Below are positions 1 to 13,900 of a stretch of DNA of 64,000 nt, piece by piece. Source of the stretch: Serinus canaria. Its lineage: Eukaryota; Chordata; Aves; Passeriformes; Fringillidae. The translations under genes and the position numbers were made by a program. Where the stretch lies: NCBI RefSeq assembly GCF_022539315.1, contig NC_066315.1:48837174-48901173 (forward strand), in the 5' to 3' direction. The notes beneath the pieces were generated by a model. That model worked only from the letters and a program-made list of their open reading frames with translations. It was not told where the DNA came from and ran no database searches. Numbering within the stretch: the first letter of the stretch is position 1; every line of letters begins with the position of its first letter.

Positions 1-1877
1 TTAGGTATGATGTCCTAGAATATTTAGCAACTGCAGCAACACAAGGGCTGCTCCTGCAGAAAGCAGCCTTAGCTGTAGCTGGAGTCTATTAAAAATGAAG
101 AGAAGTTGAAGGAGACATTTTATATTCAGCAGCTCCACAGTTTCTGACAAATGTTTGGATTTCCATGGAAAACTACCAATCAGGACATTTCTTAGAAAGA
201 ATGAAATTCATTTCTGCTTTGCAAAGAATGAGTTACAAAAAGAAACATATGGCACAAGGGGTGAGATTTCCATGAACCCTCTGCACAGCTATCACCACAA
301 GAAACAGAAGCAGTTTAATATCAAGTAAAGTTGTACAAATATGATTGTTTTTCACTTGCTGCCTGAGTTTGATTTCAGGTTACCCAAAAGGAAAAAATGT
401 GTGGTTTCTTGTGAAAATGAGAGCACTGTTAAGCAAACATCTGCAGTTATGTCAATTTTCTCAAACCACCTCATTATGTTCCTGAATTAGAGAAGCACTG
501 CTCTTTTCAAAACAAAACCAATTGTATTTAAAATCAAAGTATAGATTTAAGGATTTTTTTTTATTTCAATGAAACATTCAAATTCTTTTTTTTTTTCTGG
601 GTGAATGTTGGACAGGGAATCAAAGTTTATTTGGGTTTATAAATAGATGAAGTTAACCCTGATCTGTACTTTTCAACAAATAAAACATTTAACAATAAAA
701 TGTGCCCCATTCCAGTGTCTTTTTCATTCCAATATTTGGCCTCCATGCCTTGCATACAGAGTTATGGGAGAAGTCCATTCTGTGAACCATCAGTAGAAAG
801 GGAACAAGGTCCAGAACCTTTCCTTTCTGGCTTACAACACAGTGAAAAGAATGAAGCAGTAGTACTGAACAGCCAAAAGTACAAATGTATCCATTCAAAA
901 ATGAATAAATGTAAATGTACTTTGAATGTGAATACTTCAAGACATAAATCTGGGACTGGGCTCATCAGCTGGAGGCTTTAAGGAAAGGCCCATCATTTAC
1001 TACAGCTGTGAGAATATTAACATGGGTTTGGGGTGTTTTCATAAAGCAAAATAATTATAAGAATCAAAGCTGTTTCATACAGTAACAGTGTCTGAAATAA
1101 GATGTTGCCATCTTTGGGAACACTTGCTTGGGATAGTTATGGTTACAAAAGTAAATTTACGCTACAGCAGGTAAAGAAAATGTATAATGCCTGGTTATGG
1201 GAATAGTCATGATACAAAAAAAATCTAACATGGAGTTACATGAGCTGATTGTCAAATTTATCCAAAGGCAGACATGTTATTTGCTAATTCCTTAATAACA
1301 TGCTGTAGGGGTAAATATGAAAACAGCAGCAAAGTGTAAACCAGAAGACAATAACTAGACTATCCTGGAGGTAAATGAATAGAGGAAACTTCTAATCATA
1401 TGAAGAGTGATGAAATTATTAAGAAGAGTTTTCAGGAGAAGGGATCAATGCCATTTGAAGATGTGAGTTTTCTAAATTTATGAAAAGGACTGTTAACAAA
1501 ATCCCAGCAATGAGAAATTAAATTTATAATCTGAGTCCTTGGTACCTGATGTGCTGATAACTTAAGTGCCTCAGAGGAGATTCAATCATCTTTTGTTTGT
1601 ATCATTTTTACAAGCAATTATGCTTGGACTTTCTACCTATTACCAGGAAAAAAACCCTTCCACAACTAGTTTCTGATGTTTTTATTTCACTTCCCACTGC
1701 AGCAGTGGAGCATGCCACCGCTAGACAGAAAACACTGGGCTATGTAAACTTGCTTGCCAAAGCCACAAAATTCTTTAAGACAAAGAGTGGCATTCATAAG
1801 CGAAAGAAAGAGGAAGAAATCAGTTTATGTAAGAATTTTCTCTACAGTCAGATTATATGGATCAATTAAACACCCAT
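1..1877. other. Intergenic or intronic DNA, no gene seen
   Basis: AT-rich unique-looking sequence. The longest open frame (about 90 codons near 1597-1869, + strand) resembles no family I know, has no good start context and runs into the CR1 tail that follows. A short T run lies near 585-596. No splice-flanked exon or RNA gene is convincing. Confidence 0.6.
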
Positions 1878-1937
1878 AGTGGAAGGGGTTGGACTTTAAT
1901 ATCTCTTACAACTCAAACCATTCCATGATTCTATACA
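1878..1937 (+). repeat. CR1 LINE 3' tail fragment
   Basis: A roughly 60-bp stretch reads like the very 3' end of an avian CR1 element: a 'GGAAGGGGTTGGACTTTA' block, then 'CCATTCCATGATTCTAT', the typical CR1 terminal motif. It is in + orientation and strongly 5'-truncated, as most CR1 copies are. The family assignment is from recall of the CR1 3' end; the fragment is short, so the subfamily is not assigned. Confidence 0.75.
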
Positions 1938-4900
1938 TAAGGACTTTTATCCTGTCCATTGGTGTACCCTCAGTTTCCTAAAATCATCTGAGAATTTTAC
2001 TCAGTAGATTTTTTATGTAATTATAGCCTGTAACCATAGGCTTGATCTCTTCTGCAGCATACCCCATTTGTGGTGTTAGTTTGAGAGCTAGGAAGCATTT
2101 ACTGTCCAGTGAGTACAGGGTGATTCCTCCTTAGTCCCTCTGCAAGCCTTGATTTACCTGTCCTGTGTTCCTTCCACTCTCCAGATCACCATGTTCCTGA
2201 AGCTTTTTTTTTTTTAAGTAAAGCAGTATATAGAGTATTTTTACCTAATTAAACCAAGTTACATAGACTATACATGATAATTTAGATGTGGACATTTTTC
2301 ATTACTATGGTAACATATTTTCTAGTATTCTTAATACTGTAAAAATGACAAAACTACTTTCTGAGTGAGTTGTTCATGGTTTTGGTTTTTTATTTTCCGT
2401 AGGTGAGAAGTCTTCTGGCAACAACACCTTAGCATGAGAGCCATTTCACTCCTCTGATCCCCTTGCTGAATTTGCAGTTCTATAACTCAAAATACATTTT
2501 TCACTCCTGTGACAGGAGGCACCAGACAGGTGTGCTGGGACTGTAGAGCAGTCTATCAGCCTGTCAGCTGCTGTAGTCATCCCACTAATAGACTGCCAGG
2601 TCTCCTTTGTTATCCTGGAAACCTATCTTTTTATTTTCCTTTTTTTTTTTTTTTGGAGCGATTGTACTCCTATTGTAAGCAAAACTGTTGAAATTCAAGT
2701 TTCATTATTAATTCTTCAGCAAGTCTGTTTGGGCAGCCCAGTGTGCTTTAAAATATCTGTGCCTCCTCATAAAATACCCCACATCTCCTGTCTGAACATA
2801 CATGATGCTCTACACATGTTCAAAACCTCAAGGACATCTTGACTTTCATTGTGAAATGAATTTTGTCATTGCAGTTTTGGTCAATAAAGGTTCTTAATTT
2901 CTCTGGAATTTTAAAGACATTATTAAGAGACAACACTCTGGTTCTCCAAAGGAAATCACAAGAACAAAAGAAAATACTAAAAGAGCAAAAAGCATATATG
3001 GTTTTGTTTTGTGCTGCTCTCTGGAGATATGCTTTAGCTACAGGGATTGCAGACAGAAAACCTGCATAGGTAAGATCAGTATTTTAGCCTGGCTTATTTT
3101 GACTTGCTACAACCATGTCAATGACTTGATATAAACACATGTTGTATTCCAGAGCAGCCTAAAAAATTAGGCCTGAGCTGACAATAAACCGCATAACATG
3201 AAAGCAGAGATGTGCCCTCAGCCAAGTCCTTGGTCCAGAACTCCTAAAACAATTTACTGTTTAAAACAGTGAAAAGTGAAAGCATGAATAATCTAAAAAT
3301 TACTGTAACCCCAACTGAGCTTGTTTGTCTTTTGCGCATCTGACACAGTAAGATTTAAGTTACTCTCATAGTTTAGCTTATGAGCCAACTCCATGGCATT
3401 CATTTGTCAATCGGTAGTTCTGTTAGAGTTAACACAGTGCTCCAATACCACTGCAAGGGGAAAAACCCAGCAAGTGCTCAGAGCAAAAAACCAAAGCCGA
3501 TTAGCTCCATGGAGACTTGTTTCCACATCAGACTGCATGGCTTATTGCTTCTGAAAAAGACTGCAGTGTCAGGCATGCTGGGCTAGTGACACTGAAATTA
3601 TACAGACACACACACAAAAATCAATTTGTGAGCAAAACCAGCTGAAGACTGTGTGTGAAATATGCCCAAAGCATATGGGGGGGAAGTGGAGGGGGGCATT
3701 TTTATTGCTATGCACTCAACTCTGGTCTCAAATCTTTGCAATGCTGACAGAGGTGGACACTTATTGGTATCTCTGATCATTGTATTCAAGCAGCTCCCTC
3801 TTAAGGTCCTGACTTTATAAACTTTCCCCATTCAGCAAACACTTAAGCATCTCTTTCTAGCTGTTCAAGTGGCACATAAGCAGATTCTAAAGTGCTTTGA
3901 TGAATAGCATGGATCAAAGTATGTGCTTAAATGTTTTGCTAAATAATTAAAAATTGGCTTGAGAGCTGGCATAAAGACACTCACTGAAAATTATCAAGCT
4001 TTATGAAAATTAAATGAAGCAGCTTAGCTTTCCTATCTATTCTTACAGAAAGGCCTATTAAGTCCAGCACACAAGCTCTGGTTTTGGAAGTGTCAGGATC
4101 AGACAGTCTAGGGTTAGTTAAAACAAAGCTTTTTTTATAGAAAGGCCTTGATATGGACAAGGTGCTTTGTATACCTCTTAGATCAAGGTAAACCCTGAAG
4201 GAAGGCCTTAGAGAAACAGCTTAATATAAAAAAAAATATTTATACTTTCATCTTCCTTAGGATTGCATCTTGCAATAGGCAACTACAGCTACAAAAATTA
4301 CAGGCTCTTGTTGAGGCAAGGCTGATATCTCTATTTTCATTGCACTCATTCCCTTTTGCACTACATCTTCAAAGTCTCTTAGAATTTCACTTTCCCTGAC
4401 CCTTCCTACCCTTATGTTAATCCCCAAACTCTAATCTTTCTAAACCTGAATAAAACTGGTTTGTCTACACAGGACTTGTTATTCAGGCAATAAAGCTAAA
4501 ACCAAAAAAGGATGAATAGGCAAAGTCTACAGGGAGAGGAGACAAGTCTGTTCCCCATGCAAGGGCCTGCTAAGTATTACATTGCTTAAATGATCTGCAG
4601 GAACATTTGAATTCCAGAAAAATGTTGCCAGCTGAACTGAGAATTTATTTTAATTTGTGAAAAGCTGAGTTCATCTTGTGAATCTTATTTCAGCGTGTTC
4701 TGCTCAGTTATCCTTTACCATCAGCACTAAGCCTCAGAAAAGTTTGTGTTTTCCTGGGTAAAACCACATCAAAATCACATGGTAAGAGAGTCCTTCATAC
4801 TGAAAAAGCAAAACCATACATGGAAGAGACAAACACTAGGAAAGTGTTAGGAAATTTTTATGGTATCCCTCAAGATGAATTAAGGAAACATTTGTACTTG

Positions 4901-7359
4901 AACATAAAAGAAAAATGTGATAAACAATGCATTGGGCAGAGTCCTACCACACTATGTCACAAGCAGATTCCTTATACACTCTTGGACCAGCACCATCCTG
5001 AAAGCTTTTGCACTGGGCACCTCATCCCGGCTCTGGCTGTACTGCCCAAAGGTGGCCCCTGAGCACTTGCAATCCACAATGGCCACAATACAATGCTGAG
5101 GCTGTTTTTTCCTCTCACCACCAGGGGAAATTTTCCACCCTTGCAAAGAATCTGTTCTGCCTCTGGCATTCCTGCTTTCAGCCAATTTAACCCCTTCCTG
5201 TAGTTGGGCCTTCTTGCCCTGTGTGCCAGATAGTTCCTCAGTCAAGTTACCACTGCCAATTATAATCTCCCCTTTATCAGAAATCCCTGGCAGTAGACAA
5301 GACTTGTCTAAAACTGTACACCCAATTAGAAGCAAGATTAAGAGTAATACCAAGATCTTATCATTGCTAGAATGTCATCTGCTAGACTAAGAGCTAATGA
5401 CTGCAGGACAGCTTTCACTTGGAAAGTACATGCACCTTGTTAAGACAGGTATTCATTGCAAAACTATTTAAAGAAGGTGGAGAAAGAGAGTACATGGAAA
5501 TATGGAGCAATGCAAGTTATGAATAGAGGAGCATAGGAAACTCAGGAAAAAGTTTCATCATCATATAGGATGACACACAAAATCAAGGCTAGAATATGCT
5601 GGCCTAAGTTATCACAAAGACATTCAGAGCAAATTTAATGTTCTGAAGTCTATGGAGTTCACATGAAATGTCCTCTACAGATGAGGTTTAAAAAATCACA
5701 ATCTCTTTAAAGTGAGAGGGTATAGATCAAATGACTGCTGCTGGGCTCCTGAAATTCAGCTTTCAAAGCCATGCAGTCTTGTAATATACATAACTAAAAT
5801 TTACCTTTTCAACCTGTCTGGAGTCAGATATCCAATTGCTTTTCCCAACAGGGAGTCTGACCTCTTGAAGCAATGCACATACATATCTGCCAACCCACAC
5901 CCATGAGGCCATGAACTAAACCCCACGAACTTGTTTCTTCCTCTGTCTCTCTTTTTATTTTTAACAAAATGCTCCTGTGAACAATAAATATTTAATTTTC
6001 AGAATTTAAAAAGGGCTTTGGGTTTAGTAGATGGCCTCAGTCTAGTTATAGTATCAGCAGTTTTTCCCTCTAGGGAGTAATTAAGGGAAAGCTCTGGCCA
6101 CAGTGCTAAACTGTGATAATGACAGAATTTAAAATAATTTTCATACCACATGCTGCATTGCAGTTCATTTCTATATGCTCTGCCTTCAACAAAGGTGTCA
6201 AGCTTATAAAGTCTCCTGGGCAAAAGGATGACCAAAGTCCCAATGCCTGGAAGGAAGCTCAGGGGAAAGACACACATTGTCAGACTATATGTGATAAGGT
6301 CTCCACATTATGAAGTTGGCAGGCAGGAAGTAAGAAGGCCCTGGAGATTTTGACTATATTTGTCTCTGTCACACAGTTAGCACGAGATTGGTGTTTTGTT
6401 GGAGATTCATCTGGGCTATAAATTATTTGTGGACATAGTACACAGCTACTGCACTCACCCTAAAGCTGCTGAATAGTTATGGTGAAGCAAATTTCCATGG
6501 TCCACACTTTGCAACACATTGTAGCTGAGACTATCCCCTCACTCCAATGCTATATGGAGAAAAAAAATAGCATTATAGCCACATTACTTAGTAGGCCACT
6601 GTTAACTTGGGTGCAGCATTGCCTTGACAGTTACATTGACTCTAATTCCAGCTCTGCTTTTTTCAGCAGAAATGAAAAGACCCTTAGGGGAAGGTCATTT
6701 CCCAGACATCCCATCTTAGGCTGGAAAACAAAACTATTTGCAAGAAAAATGGGGGCACCAAGAGCAGCCTCCACATAATATTTATATCAGAAAATGATAC
6801 AACTAGAGAAATACTCTGGGGGAAAAAGAAACCAATAGCAACCAACCAAATTGAAAAAATGAAAACAAAACCAAAAAACCCCAAAAAATCACCCCACAAA
6901 ACACCCAAGCAACCAGCTTCTGAGAAGCATCAAATAGCTTTGTATAATTCATTCAAGTTTTGCCTCTTATTTTGATCACCTTCAAGTTTACTAAAATCAG
7001 AGCCAGGTATGTAAGGTGGTAGATGAATAAATATTTATCACACACAGAGCTCGTGATCATACCTAGGAGATCTCCCTAGTGGAAGTAATAGAATAGGAGC
7101 AGGGAAGGAGGCTGACAAGAGAACTGGGAATCAGAAACATGGCTAGTGTGGTACATGGAAGTGGCAAGGAAGGGACACATCTCACAAGAGGAAGGAGTGG
7201 AGACAAGTGGGAGCAGGAACTTGGTGAAGGGCATGAGGAGCAACAAATAGATTATTAGAAGTGAAACCTCCAGGCTCATAGGAGCAAGGGAAGATTAAAA
7301 AGAAAGGTATTTAGCAGTGAAAACCACCCACTGAAGAGTTGAAAATGGTCCCTTGTATA
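1938..7359. other. Intergenic or intronic DNA, no gene seen
   Basis: No gene supported. There are small features only: an AC run near 3604-3616, two G runs near 3677-3696 (7 and 6 G, too few runs for a canonical quadruplex), and an A/C-rich patch at 6860-6910. A 133-codon open frame on the minus strand at 4952-5353 begins at TTG, not ATG, and matches nothing I recognise; I treat it as chance. Confidence 0.55.
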
Positions 7360-7943
7360 CAGCTAGGCCAAAAGGATGCACCAGAGGAAGTGTGGCCAGC
7401 AAGTCAAAGGTGATTTTCACCTTCTACTTCCCTCTCATGAGATCCCACCTGGAGTGCTGCATCCAGCTCTGGGGGCCCCAAGGTAACACCAAGCATAGAC
7501 TCATTGAAGCAACCCACAAAGACGGTCAGAAGGATGGAACACCTCTTCTGTGAAAACAGGCTAAGATAGCTGGGATTGCTCAGCCTGGAGAAGAAAAGGC
7601 TTCAGGGAGCATATTCCAGTACCAAACAGGGGCCTAGAAGAAGGCTGGAGAGCCACTTTTAACAAGGGCATACTGTGACAAGGGGAATATCTTTAAATTG
7701 AAAGAGGGTGGGTTTAGATAAAACATTAGGAATAAATCTTTCCTGAAAGAGTGGTAAAGCATTGGTAGAGGTTGCCTAGAGTAGTTGTGCATGCCCTATC
7801 CCTGGAAGCATTCAAGGCCAGATTGGATGGAGTATTGAGCACCTTCTACTCTTCTAGGGAGTAAGAAGTTGCTCCTGCCCAGAACAAGGGTTTGGAACTA
7901 GGTGATCTTGAAGGTTCCTTCCCATGCAAATCAGTCTATAATA
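7360..7943 (+). repeat. CR1 LINE 3' fragment with broken ORF2 end
   Basis: About 580 bp of CR1, + orientation. The first part encodes the end of the CR1 reverse transcriptase, with the recognisable 'RSHLECCIQLWGPQ' segment near 7429-7470, then frameshifts and stops. The rest is the conserved CR1 3' end: a 'GCTCAGCCTGGAGAAGAAAAGGC' type block near 7577, the 'GCATTCAAGGCCAGATTGGATGG' type block near 7808, and a 3' end near 7900-7943 ('GATCTTGAAGGTTCCTTCC'). It is 5'-truncated and non-coding. This is the best preserved LINE copy in the window; identity comes from recall of CR1 organisation. Confidence 0.92.
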
Positions 7944-10900
7944 AAGAATAAAAAGGACTCAGACAACCCAGAAGCACAAGGGATTGTGGAGGTATTGCCT
8001 AGAGGAAATAAGCAAAAGGGCAGGTGACACATTCCTCCCCAGCCTGGATCAGAGAAAAAGAGTCTTGAAGATCACCACTCCAAGTCATCCACAGATCTCC
8101 ACAACATAGAAAATGTTTCATTCCCCCTTTGGGTGCTTGTTCACACAGGGAACAAAGATCTGACACTGCACCATCTATGTTCTGGTACCAGGCTTTGGAG
8201 CCATCAGCCTGAAGAGCCTATTTCTCTTAATGGCTTTTATAGCTATCTGTATGATGGTATAGTACCAAAACAAAATGAGGGAAGAGAAGAGATTGCTGTT
8301 CTAAGCAGCTTAAAAACACCTCTTAAATAACAAGGACTCTACTAAAATAGCATTATTTAGGTTAAGAAATTCACTTCTCATAACTTAGAAAATCCTAAAT
8401 TTTAGTAATTTCCAATTGTGAAATGTTCAGTCCTGAATTATTGTTTTGATGTATCATTATGGTAGTACTATCTGAATATGGTAACTGTGCATGTTGCTCC
8501 TGTGAAATCATATTTCATATTTCATACTAGTTTTCACCCCCTAGAGTAGGAAGAAACATGGGGAGAACAAACAAAACAGCAAAATTTTGAAGAATAATGT
8601 TGATGTCTATGTACCCCGAAAATAGGAAGTTTTGAACATACCCACTGTAAATAAGAAAATTCAGTTGTATAGGCTCAGAATGTTTACTCCCAGGATAAAC
8701 CTAGAAAGATACTGAAACTTTTCAACCTTGGTAAAACTTATATCTCACTAATTCTTTGAGGTTCCTCCGTTTAATCTCAAATCATTCATCTATTCATCTC
8801 TAAACACAGCAAACGCAGCAAAACCTGTCACAAAGGCTTGAAAACTTATTTCCTTTGGGTTTTTGTTTGTTTAACATAGACTGTCAAGGAATCAATATCT
8901 ATTCTCATATGCACACAAAGACAAGTAATCTTAAGCATGCATATGAATAAAAGACAAGCAATAGATTTTATGCAATTGGGACACTGCATAATCTAAGTTT
9001 TTAAACCCCTTCAAAGTCCTTTCTAGAACTAATTTAAAAGGTAGAAAAATATCTATCTCAATTAGCACCATACTTGCTTATGTAATGCTTTTGTGCAAAT
9101 ATGGTGACAAGGTAAATTTTAAACTCTGTGTGAAACCAATATATTGGGAAAGAAATAAAATGTTCTATGTGCAATGCTTCAGGAAAGGGCTGGACACTCA
9201 GGACTGTCAGAGTGGTTGACAATTTTTTCGAATCCTCTATTTTTTTCTGTTATCCAGAAGGACAGATTGAAATTCCCAGTAGCATTCTTAAGACATTGCA
9301 CTGATTACAAATATTCTGATAATATAGCCAGGAAATGGGAACAACAGTATGTGATTTGTTGCTACCCCTAAATGAGAAATCAAATTTCAATAACTACATT
9401 TCAAATACTGGCAAATCAGCATTGGAGCAAAAGACTTCAAACACACAGCCTCAAACAAAAAAAAAACCAAAAAAAGCACTTCTGTAAGTGTAAAGATTAC
9501 ATTTATTGAGCAAATTTTTGCATGCTATTATTCACCAAGACCTAGCTTATTTAGTAGAAATTATTTGTTTTTGTCCTCTTTATAAATTTTGCATTGAAGC
9601 CCAAGTTCATGCACATTATGATAACTAATATCTTCTGTCTAGTCTTGGAAGAGAGACACGATAATTATACCATTAGTACAGTGAGCATAGTTCCATTTTT
9701 CTCCAAGAGAAAAACTGCATCCATAAGAGAAAAGTCTGGCTTTACTTTCAGACTCTCAAGAATGTCTCTGGATAAGAATGACTTCTCACTACACAAATGC
9801 AAGTCAGGTAAAGATTATACAGAGATGGCATGAGCTACACTAAGGTTAGGCTAAATGATTTCCTGCCAACAGGGCAGACAAAGAAACAGGAACAAATGCT
9901 GAGAATTTTCAGCAATAGATTTTGTTGGCTTAACAGAATTTAGATATTCTATACATATAAATTATACCCACTTATTCGTGATATGTTACCAGTCAACAAT
10001 TACATGAATATTCTCAGCAGAGCTGGGGCCTTCTGCATGTCTTGCTATAATAAATGTGCAGTTTATTAAATGGTTGCATAAGAAATGAAATAAACACATA
10101 ATTATTTCTCTCTTGGGGGCCAAGACAAAATTCTGTTTAATTTCGATCTTAACACAAAGGCATGACCCATGTGAATCAAAGCTAGGGAAAAAGTTTACAT
10201 GAACTGGAGAACCAAGAAGTGCTGATGTTTTGCACAAATTTTATAAATTAGCCTCCTTTTCATGCTCCTTGATAACAAATTACGGTCTAGGGACAGCTTC
10301 TGCAGTGGATCAGTGGTTTGGACTGTGAACTACTCTGCTGACCTACAGGTCAGCAAAAAACCTTTGTTCTCTATGAGGAATGTTCTACTGAGACATTCAG
10401 CACATTTCCAAGAAACAAGTAAATAAAGCTATAATTCAGCTGCCTTCACCTTAGACCATGAAGAGCCACTGACCAGGATAAAAGACATCAGGTTGGCATG
10501 TAAGCAGCCCCTGAAGTTACAGACACCTGAACCAGATGACACATAGGCAGTGCATAGTGGTATACCACAATTGTTAATCAAGGAGGAGACAGAGAGCTTA
10601 AGACAGGAATGAAAAGACCTAAGTGCACTTATACATCACCAGCAGAATAAAAGGGGAGTGCAGGAGCCACTTCTAAATTACCAGTAATTTCATCATTTTA
10701 CTTGGAAGGAGTGGATTCTGCTGCCAGAGTTTTGATCCAACCTGTGTTCTTGTTTAAAAGAGTGGGAAAGTTATACTGAGTTTATTGTGCATTAGCACAG
10801 AAAGTTAATTTATGGCAAATGGCCTCAGCAAGTGCCTGCAATCAATGGCTTGAGTATGGCTCAATGTATTTTCCTTCATCAAGGGTGAGGCCCAGAGCCC

Positions 10901-13900
10901 AGGTGAATATTTATGTTTCGAAAATACTTCATTTAGCAATGACAACATTAAAGCATGTCCTTTTTATTATTCCCTTGCCTCTATGGTCTCTCCTTTCCTG
11001 TAACACATTAAAAAAAAAAAAAATCAAAGCCACCAACACATTTCCACACAAAATTTTCCAGGAGTCCAGACTCTGAATGAAGGTCATCTTTCACATTTGA
11101 TTTGCAAGGTTTCAAAGCAAATGTTCAATCTATACAGTTCTTTTATACCAGAAAAACTTACACTCACTGAAGTTTAAGTCACACAGCATCTTTCTGTCAA
11201 TATTACATGTGCCCTTTGGGTACAAACACAGCCATCAAACTAGAAATGTATGGAAACTTGAACCTTGCTGCTCTTTGGGCCAGGTGAACTTTTTTAGCAT
11301 ATGTCCTGCTGAAATTCAGTCTTCTAGTCCCTAAAATCCTCAAAACCATCATCAATACCTTGAAAATTAGCTTGAAAGGCCTATTTTAATTGAATTCATC
11401 AGAAGAAGTCAAAGCTTTTAATTAAGAAAAGGATAAATAGATTTTAAAAGTATATAAGATCACAAATGTGTAAGAACCATTTCCACAGACTTCATAATGT
11501 AGTGTTAGTTTAGAGAAACTGCTTTGAAACTATACTTTGACAAGGCTGCTGGAAAGCCATGGTCATTCCTTCTAATTTTTAATATTTAGGAAATACAAGT
11601 AAAACCCAGTGCGAGCCAATGCAAGTGATAAGCCTACCAAAATTTTTAAGCATTATGCATAGCTTTATATGATAAGGCCACCCACTCACCAGCTGCAGCT
11701 GAACAAACCATGTGCTAGCAGAGACAAATAGATACACAATAAGATACAAGTATGTCAGCCAATAATATACAACTACACCAAAAATCTTAAGCCAAAAAAG
11801 TTTCATAAGTTTTAAAACAAAGTTTTAAAGGGTGGAGAATTATTTTAGCCATCCTCTTCTTGGGATATAAAGTCACATTGAGTCTTACTTTTGCAGAGAG
11901 ATCACCCTTTGAATAGAAAGCCATTTATCAGCAGTTGAAGCTTCACAGCATTACTATCTAGTGTTTGGCACCTCAGTAGGATACTGAAAACTGAGGCATC
12001 AGAGGCACTGGGAAACAGGAGGAATACTGATTATGGCACAGCTGCACATGGAAAAATGGTAAGAATTCTAGGCCATGATGAATTTTATGGAAGCTGTATT
12101 CTCCTGGACCAATCTTTAATTAATGATGCAGCCAGAGGGGCTCATTAGGAATCTGCAAACTACAAGGATTTTATATATAGCCCAAACAACAGGTAAATTG
12201 TAGCATATACCTTTACACTGGGAAACTGGAACTAATTCCACAAGTCACTGAAAACTCAGACTGCCAACCAGCTCTTTGACTTCTGTTCCTTTGACCACAG
12301 CCATGAATAAGCCCTGCCTCTTTCTCTGGCAACTTTCCATTCAACCTAAGTACCATTCATTACAACTAAAATTCAGCATCTCAACCAAGAAGTAAGGCTT
12401 TTAGACTTTAACCATAAGTTCCAATAAATTTTGCAAACTATCCATTTTCTGGCAGTAACTGGCTGCAATTGTCATTGCTAAGTTGAAGCCCACTTATAAA
12501 TCAGCTAAAAAAGGGATTAATTAACAAAAAAGTAATGAAAATATGATGGTATGTAATTGGCAAAGGAACATGGAGAATTTCATTGTTGGTCATAATGGAA
12601 ACATTAGTCAGTATGGGAATTCTTCACAGTTTAGGAGGCATATCCCATTAAGAGATTCATGATTTATTTCAGACTTTGGTTGTCTTCTAACCTATGATGA
12701 CTTTTAACTTCCCATATCAAGTACACTGTCTGATAACAGAGAGGAAACAGAAGAGTTAATTGAACAGCCGAGTGATAAAGACTAATAAATCCCTGGATTT
12801 CCATCTGGTGAGTACATTTTAATAGGTAAGGGGAAGTAAGTAAAAGCCAAGCAGGGTGACTCATCAGTTCTAGCAATGTAAGAAAATTAGATTTTAAGTG
12901 GAAAAAGATGTTTCCTAGGAAACTGCATGATCTGCTTGTGGAACATCAAACAAGAGCAATTTCCTAACAACAGCCATGGGTAAATTGATCTACTGCACCT
13001 CAAACAGCTTTATCAGTGAGAGAGAGATTGAGTCTCTTTTATATTTTCTTAGTTACCATCATCAATTTGTCTATCATTTGACTCCTTCATCTGTTACCTT
13101 TCTGACCCTCCACAAGTACAAGTATGATATTTGCCATTATCTAATTGGAAAGCACATTTTGAGCTTTCCCTCATCTTTTCTGTCTCTATTTTTTGCAGCA
13201 AGCTCTAGATTCCACTACTGCTGCTGCCACTGTGCCAGAAACATGCAATCATGTATCATGGTATGCAGCAGGCATTAGCTTAAGCAAGTGTTCTGTTTAA
13301 AACCCTCCACTTTGCAGCAATGGAAAGTGACCTGCAACATAAGCAACTTCCTGGGTTCCCTGCTCTGAGATGTTCAATATACTGTACATTCAGCCAACCT
13401 ATACAATTTACACTGGATCAAAAACAATGTCTTTCCCTTTACACTGTCTACATTTTCATTCCAACAAATTAAAACTCTCACATTTCTGTGAAAGCATATA
13501 ACACTTTGCATTTGGCACGAAAGAGATCAAGTATTTCAGATACTAGGGTGGAGAACATTTGTTCTCCTTGATAATTTCCAATGCAGATTGTTCAATATGC
13601 ATAAGTTATAACTGGTGCAAAGCAGCGACTGTCTTCAGAGCATGATCATGGATTTCTGAGCATAAACCAGTGCATGTGCTAACTGTGTGCAGTCAGACAG
13701 GGAATTCTAGTACCGGGCAGCTTCTCAGCACTCATGCTACACACACAGCTCACATGTGTCCTGTGACACTGAGCAGCAAAGGAACATCTGCTCAGCAAAA
13801 ATGCTCTCAGAGCACTTGGTTTTTGGACATGCCTCTATGCATTTATTATGTGCGTGCACACTGAATCCCAGGTATCACAAAGCAAGCAAATTTACTCTAG

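Noticed and set aside
3677..3696. G-quadruplex candidate
   Set aside because: Only two long G runs (7 and 6) with a single GG between; it does not meet the four-run pattern.
4952..5353. Minus-strand 133-codon frame starting with a hydrophobic, signal-like stretch
   Set aside because: It begins at TTG, has no ATG in a good context at the start, no recognisable domain and no splice or promoter support.
10290..10350. tRNA-like or SINE-like segment
   Set aside because: A weak A-box-like string is present, but no B box and no cloverleaf fold could be drawn.
13198..13259. Possible exon after a long pyrimidine tract ending TTTTGCAG
   Set aside because: The downstream GTATGC is a poor donor and the segment contains CTG repeats; weaker than the 46.0-kb case.
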